A stretch of DNA of 9,115 bases from an uncultured beta proteobacterium (GTDB lineage: Bacteria; Pseudomonadota; Gammaproteobacteria; Burkholderiales; Burkholderiaceae_C), in NCBI GenBank assembly GCA_903886165.1, contig CAISLL010000211.1, positions 1 to 9,115 on the forward strand, in the 5' to 3' direction. A program made the translations under genes and the position numbers. This document shows, piece by piece, positions 5,658 through 9,115 of this stretch (positions within the stretch are counted from its first letter, which is position 1; each line of letters starts with the position of its first letter). Under the pieces are notes generated by a model. It did not search any database. It was not told where the DNA came from and saw nothing but the letters and a program-made list of their open reading frames with translations.

Positions 5658-7354
5658 CACATTTTTTGCGGGGCACTCACACCCAGCACTGCCAAGCCAT
5701 TGTGCAACACCTGCGCCGTGGCAAAAACCAGCGCCAGGCGAGCCAGTTTGACGGTCTCATCTTCCACCAGGACGCGCTCGGCATCGTAATAGCTGTGGTA
5801 ACAGGCGGCTAGTTCGCGCAGGTAAAACGTCACGTCATGCGGCGCCAATCCCTCGGCGGCGGCACTCAGCATGTCCGGGTATTTGGCCAGCAACAGCATC
5901 AGGGCCTGTGCCTGTGGGGTGTCCAGTGCGCTCAAATCGACACTGGACAGCTGGCTGACATCACCACCCCAGCTTGAGAGCACCGAACAGATGCGGGCAT
6001 GGGCATATTGCACGTAATACACCGGGTTGTCGTTGTTTTTTTGCACCGCCAGATCGACATCAAAGGTGTACTCGGTGTCAGGCTTTCGACTCAACAAAAA
6101 GAAACGCACGGCGTCTTTGCTGGTCCACTCGATCAGGTCGCGCAAGGTCACATAACTGCCGGCGCGTTTGCTGATCTTGACCTCTTCGCCGCCCTTGACC
6201 ACTCGCACCATGGTGTGCAGCACGTAGTCTGGAAAACCCTGCGGAATGCCGACATTGGCCGCCTGCAGACCGGCACGCACACGGGCAATGGTGCCGTGGT
6301 GGTCGGTGCCCTGGATGTTGATGACTTTCTCGAACCCACGTTCCCACTTGGTGATGTGGTAGGCCACATCCGGCACGAAGTAGGTGTAGCTGCCGTCCTG
6401 CTTGCGCATCACGCGGTCTTTGTCGTCCCCATAATCAGTGGACTTGAGCCACAACGCACCGTCTTTCTCATAGGTTTTGCCGGCCTCCTGCAATCGCGCC
6501 ACGGCGGCATCGACCTTGCCGCTGGTGTACAGGCTGCTTTCCAGGTAGTAGTTGTCAAACTTGACGGCAAAAGCCTGTAAATCGAGGTCTTGCTCGCGGC
6601 GCAGGTAGGCCACGGCAAACTGGCGAATGCCGTCCATATCCGACGCATCGCCGGACGCAGTGAACTCGCGGTCATCCGACTTGACCGTCTTTTTGTCCAA
6701 AAAGTCAGCGGCAATGTCAGCGATGTATTCACCGTTGTAAAAATTTTTACTGGCCGGGTTGTCCGGGTCGGTCGGCCAGCAGGCATCACCGGGCTTGAAG
6801 CCTTGCGCGCGCAATTGGGTACTGCTGGCCAAGGTGGCAATTTGGACACCAGCGTCGTTGTAATAGAACTCGCGGTACACCTGCCAACCCTGGGTGGCAA
6901 ACAGGTTGCAAAGCGCGTCGCCCAGTGCGGCCTGGCGACCGTGGCCCACATGCAAGGGGCCGGTCGGGTTGGCCGAGACAAACTCGACCAGCATGCGCTT
7001 GCCGGTTTCTGCCTGCATGCCGTATCGGCTGGTTTGCGCCAATACAGAACGGACCACCTGCTGTTTGGCAGACGGTTTCAGCTTGATATTGATGAAACCG
7101 GGGCCGGCAATGTCCAGCGACACCACCCAGGTTTGAAAGGCGAGTGTGTCGCGCAGCTTGGAACACAGTTGGTCAGCGAGATGGCGTGGATTGAGCTTGA
7201 GGGGTTTGGCCAGTTGCATGGCAGCCGTGGTGGCCAGGTCACCGTGCGCCGCCACTTTGGGCGACTCAAACGCGGCTTTTTCGCCTGCGCCTGGCAGTAA
7301 ATCTTCCAGCGCGGCGCGCAGGGCTTCAAGGAGTTCGGTTTTAACAGTCAGCAT
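5657..7354 (-). CDS. argS: Arginine--tRNA ligase
   Basis: ArgS attaches arginine to tRNA-Arg in the cytoplasm and is a class I synthetase. The 565-residue protein matches the normal family length. It has the N-terminal Add1 tRNA-binding domain (about 1–115), then SANPTGPLHVGHGR with the HIGH motif as HVGH (135–138), the catalytic domain with FYYNDAGVQI (163–172), and the KMSKS-type loop as KISKR (393–397). A C-terminal helical anticodon-binding domain follows, with NNDNPVYYVQYAHAR (440–454) near its beginning. The start ATG at 7354 has only a GGCGG directly next to it, too close to be a good ribosome binding site, but no better start is apparent and the N-terminus has the right length. It is the first gene of the leftward run and is divergent from gtrB across 146 bp, where its promoter should lie. 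Confidence 0.97.
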   Translation of the reverse strand: MLTVKTELLEALRAALEDLLPGAGEKAAFESPKVAAHGDLATTAAMQLAKPLKLNPRHLADQLCSKLRDTLAFQTWVVSLDIAGPGFINIKLKPSAKQQVVRSVLAQTSRYGMQAETGKRMLVEFVSANPTGPLHVGHGRQAALGDALCNLFATQGWQVYREFYYNDAGVQIATLASSTQLRAQGFKPGDACWPTDPDNPASKNFYNGEYIADIAADFLDKKTVKSDDREFTASGDASDMDGIRQFAVAYLRREQDLDLQAFAVKFDNYYLESSLYTSGKVDAAVARLQEAGKTYEKDGALWLKSTDYGDDKDRVMRKQDGSYTYFVPDVAYHITKWERGFEKVINIQGTDHHGTIARVRAGLQAANVGIPQGFPDYVLHTMVRVVKGGEEVKISKRAGSYVTLRDLIEWTSKDAVRFFLLSRKPDTEYTFDVDLAVQKNNDNPVYYVQYAHARICSVLSSWGGDVSQLSSVDLSALDTPQAQALMLLLAKYPDMLSAAAEGLAPHDVTFYLRELAACYHSYYDAERVLVEDETVKLARLALVFATAQVLHNGLAVLGVSAPQKM

Positions 7355-7500
7355 CCGCCGATTTTACGGGGCAGTTAGGGCACCCCTTCCAGTCGCCACG
7401 TCCATGCCCGGTTCAAAAAAACCCTGGCTTTTACCCGACAAGCTGTAAAAATCCTGACCTTGAAGGCTGAAGCATGTGATTCTTTTGGCATGATGCGCAC
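7355..7500. other. Divergent intergenic region between argS and gtrB
   Basis: This 146-bp gap should carry the promoters for argS (leftward) and gtrB (rightward). I could not find a -35/-10 pair with good matches and spacing on either strand. It is richer in A/T runs than its surroundings, with a run of seven A around 7415–7421 and the dyad at 7429–7450. It holds no RNA gene that I can fold. Confidence 0.6.
7429..7450. repeat. Dyad TTTTAC–N10–GTAAAA in the divergent gap
   Basis: Two perfect 6-bp arms are separated by 10 nt in the middle of the argS–gtrB divergent region. The spacing puts the arm centres 16 bp apart, which is plausible for a dimeric regulator, though I cannot name one. The arms are AT-rich, so chance is a serious alternative. 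Confidence 0.35.
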
Positions 7501-8520
7501 ATGCTGACACGCCGAACCCTGCCGCCTTCGCTTTCCTGCGTCATACCCGCGTACAACGAGGCACGCAGCCTTGGCGCACTGGTGCCCGACATTTTGACCA
7601 CGTTGCAGAGTCTGAGCCCGTCTGTGGAGCTGATTGTTGTGGATGATGGCAGCCGTGATGACACCACTGAAGTGATGCAGACGCTTTGCGCCACCTACCC
7701 GCAGGTGTTGTACCTGAAGCTGTCGCGTAACTTCGGCAAAGAAGCCGCGCTGACTGCCGGCATCGAAGCCACCCAAGGTGACGTGGTGGTGTTGATGGAC
7801 GGTGACGGCCAGCACCCGGTGTCACTGGTACCCGACATGTTGGCGAAATGGCGCACTGGCGCAGACGTGGTGTATGCCATCCGCAAGACCCGCCACGACC
7901 AGTCGAGCCTGCAAATCAAACTCACGGCCTGGTTTTACAAACTGGTGAACATGGGAAACCGGGTGAAAATTCCAGCCAATGCGGGCGATTTCCGGCTGAT
8001 GGACCGCCAGGTGGTGGATGCCCTCAAGCGCCTGACCGAACGCAACCGCTTCATGAAAGGACTTTACGCCTGGGTCGGATTCAACAGCACAGCGATTGAC
8101 TACGAACCGCTGCCACGCACCGACGGCAAAAGCAATTTTGGCTTGCGCGGCTCGTTGTCACTGGCGTTCACCGGTATTCTGGCGTTTTCAATTGCCCCGC
8201 TGCGCGCCTTGACCGTAACCGGTTTCATGCTCTCCATGGTGGCGCTTGGTTATGGCCTTTGGGTGATGGTTGAGTATTTCATCTATGGCATCGCAGTGCC
8301 TGGTTACGCCACGATTGTGGTCGGCCTGATGTTTTTCAGCGGCATACAACTGCTCTCGATCGGCATCCTGGCCGAGTACGTGGGGCGAATTTACGAAGAA
8401 GTGAAACAGCGACCCAACTACCTGGTCAGCCAGCGCCTGGGCCAGGGGCTGCCGCAGACGGTCGCACAAAACGAGTCGGCGCCACGTGCCTGCGGGTCAT
8501 CCCTTCCAACACACGCGTGA
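7501..8520 (+). CDS. gtrB: GtrB-like polyprenyl-phosphate glycosyltransferase (GT2 family)
   Basis: This GT2 enzyme probably moves a sugar from a nucleotide donor to undecaprenyl phosphate on the cytoplasmic face of the inner membrane; the donor cannot be read from sequence. The 339-residue protein has PAYNE (16–20), VDDGS (47–51), the metal-binding DGD in LMDGDGQHP (100–102), GDFRLMDR (162–169) and RNRF (181–184), in the order seen in GtrB, ArnC and DPM1-type enzymes. Two transmembrane helices follow (about 235–260 and 268–293), then AEYVGRIYEEVKQRPNY, typical of GtrB. The last 30 residues look unconserved. The ATG at 7501 is the only sensible start, because an in-frame stop lies at 7477–7479; no ribosome binding site is visible. 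Its stop overlaps the gtrA start by 4 nt (GTGA). ArnC-like activity is less likely, as no arn genes are present. Confidence 0.9.
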   Translation: MLTRRTLPPSLSCVIPAYNEARSLGALVPDILTTLQSLSPSVELIVVDDGSRDDTTEVMQTLCATYPQVLYLKLSRNFGKEAALTAGIEATQGDVVVLMDGDGQHPVSLVPDMLAKWRTGADVVYAIRKTRHDQSSLQIKLTAWFYKLVNMGNRVKIPANAGDFRLMDRQVVDALKRLTERNRFMKGLYAWVGFNSTAIDYEPLPRTDGKSNFGLRGSLSLAFTGILAFSIAPLRALTVTGFMLSMVALGYGLWVMVEYFIYGIAVPGYATIVVGLMFFSGIQLLSIGILAEYVGRIYEEVKQRPNYLVSQRLGQGLPQTVAQNESAPRACGSSLPTHA

Positions 8521-8885
8521 GCGCGTCCACCTTCTGGTTTCTGGCGGTGGGCGGTGGCGCCGCTGCCACCCACATGGGCGTGTTTGCGCTGGCACAACCG
8601 CACATGTCGCCAGAATTGGCCAATGCCATGGGTTTCGTTGTGGCATTTTTTGTCAGCTTTGCCGGCCACCGGATGCTCAGCTTCAAGGATGCGGGCACCA
8701 GTGTCGCGACCAGTTTCAAGCGATTTGCAGTGACCGCACTGGCTGGATTTGCCAGCAACGAAGCGGTATTTATACTGCTGCTGCGCGCGCTGGAATTACC
8801 CGCCATGCTGGCACTGTTTTTAGCGCTGCTGTTTGCAGCCGGGCAAACCTTTGTGCTGAGCCGATTCTGGGCCTTTCGCCGCTGA
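8517..8885 (+). CDS. gtrA: GtrA family membrane protein (putative lipid-linked sugar flippase)
   Basis: GtrA proteins are small four-helix membrane proteins thought to flip undecaprenyl-phosphate-linked sugars to the periplasm, where a dedicated transferase uses them. The 122-residue protein has four hydrophobic segments (about 6–28, 35–54, 68–88 and 95–115), the family-style NAMGFVVAFFVSFAGHRMLSF segment (37–56), a basic loop after helix 2, and the C-terminal VLSRFWAFRR. The start is a GTG whose last three bases form part of the gtrB stop (GTGA), so translation is probably coupled; no separate ribosome binding site is seen. The last 66 bp are overlapped on the other strand by the 3' end of the unidentified gene. 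The third component usual in such systems, a polytopic sugar transferase, is not recognisable here. Confidence 0.88.
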   Translation: MSASTFWFLAVGGGAAATHMGVFALAQPHMSPELANAMGFVVAFFVSFAGHRMLSFKDAGTSVATSFKRFAVTALAGFASNEAVFILLLRALELPAMLALFLALLFAAGQTFVLSRFWAFRR

Positions 8886-9115
8886 CACGTCGCCACCAAC
8901 GCCGCCAGAGCGGTACAAATCCCAACCCTCAGCTTTGTAAAACAGCGTCCAGCCGGGCAAACCGTCGGTCATTCGATTGCCTTTTCGCGCCACAAACCAA
9001 TGTCCCGGCGTTTGCGCCACATTGGCCAGCACCTCCACGGGTTGCAACGCCTGCCCGGCTTTTTCATCAAAATCAGCGCCTTCAAACAACTCGCGCTGCC
9101 AACCGTCTCCGACCC
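8820..9115 (-). CDS. Unidentified protein, C-terminal fragment
   Basis: This minus-strand frame is open from the right edge to a TAA at 8822–8820, giving 98 residues without a start in view that I would trust. Codon use looks like that of its neighbours, so I take it as the end of a real gene. The visible part is soluble-looking, with no membrane segment. It contains WQRELFEGADFDEKAG, then QTPGHWFVARKGNRM and LPGWTLFYKAEGWDLYRS. The last 30 or so residues (from GGVGGD onward) look unconserved and lie partly (21 codons and the stop) antisense to gtrA. I do not recognise the family. A TTG at 9089 could start an 89-residue protein, but the frame continues upstream in coding style. It is convergent with gtrA, and its position beside gtrB–gtrA does not establish a shared function. 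Confidence 0.6.
   Translation of the reverse strand, partial: VGDGWQRELFEGADFDEKAGQALQPVEVLANVAQTPGHWFVARKGNRMTDGLPGWTLFYKAEGWDLYRSGGVGGDVSAAKGPESAQHKGLPGCKQQR

Noticed and set aside
6164..6178. KISKR in place of KMSKS in ArgS as a possible defect
   Set aside because: Arginyl-tRNA synthetases are known for degenerate KMSKS loops, and the rest of the active site is intact.
5999..7300. Plus-strand ORFs (5999–6580 and 6590–7300) opposite argS
   Set aside because: They are antisense shadows of a well-conserved synthetase; no start signal or family resemblance supports them.
7381..7460. Possible tRNA, because of a GGTTCAAA string like a T-loop
   Set aside because: No acceptor stem, anticodon arm or D-arm could be paired around it.
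7501..8885. gtrB–gtrA as part of a seroconverting prophage
   Set aside because: Such phages carry gtr genes beside an integrase and att site in a tRNA gene; none of these is seen, and codon use resembles the neighbours.
8900..8915. CCGC–CAGA–GCGG hairpin after gtrA as a terminator
   Set aside because: The stem is only 4 bp, has no T-run, and lies within the coding region of the minus-strand gene.

Overview
The window looks like a chromosomal piece of a betaproteobacterium of the order Burkholderiales, most probably family Comamonadaceae (Rhodoferax/Polaromonas-like). This rests on the GC-rich codon use, the argS–SPOR protein–dsbA order and the style of the individual proteins; it is recognition from memory, not a database result. 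Nearly all of the sequence is coding. I saw no insertion sequence, integrase, tRNA, rRNA, CRISPR array or toxin–antitoxin pair.

Layout. From about 7354 leftward to the window edge, seven genes read on the minus strand. In transcription order they are argS (arginyl-tRNA synthetase), an FtsN-like SPOR-domain membrane protein, dsbA (periplasmic thiol oxidase), lptA and lptB (LPS transport), rpoN (sigma-54), and an RlmL-type 23S rRNA methyltransferase cut by the left edge. Gaps are 0–77 bp, with stop/start overlaps at lptA/lptB (1 nt) and rpoN/rlmL (2 nt). The run may be one long transcript or two units separated in the dsbA–lptA gap, which holds a perfect 8-bp inverted repeat. A 146-bp divergent gap (7355–7500) separates argS from a plus-strand pair: a GtrB-like polyprenyl-phosphate glycosyltransferase and a GtrA-like four-helix membrane protein, overlapping by 4 nt. 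The right edge holds the C-terminal part of an unidentified minus-strand gene, whose last 21 codons and stop run antisense through the end of gtrA.

How the genes work together. Several products serve the envelope: LptA/LptB carry LPS outward, DsbA folds exported proteins, the SPOR protein probably acts at the division septum, and GtrB/GtrA would make and flip a lipid-linked sugar for decorating a surface glycan. RpoN, ArgS and RlmL serve transcription and translation.

I found no convincing undescribed system; this is mostly conserved core genome. The points most worth a second look are the gtrB–gtrA pair with no recognisable partner transferase, the antisense 3' overlap with the unknown gene, the inverted repeats in the two larger gaps, the Tat-like signal on DsbA, and the lptA–lptB–rpoN cluster flanked by dsbA and rlmL instead of lptC and hpf.
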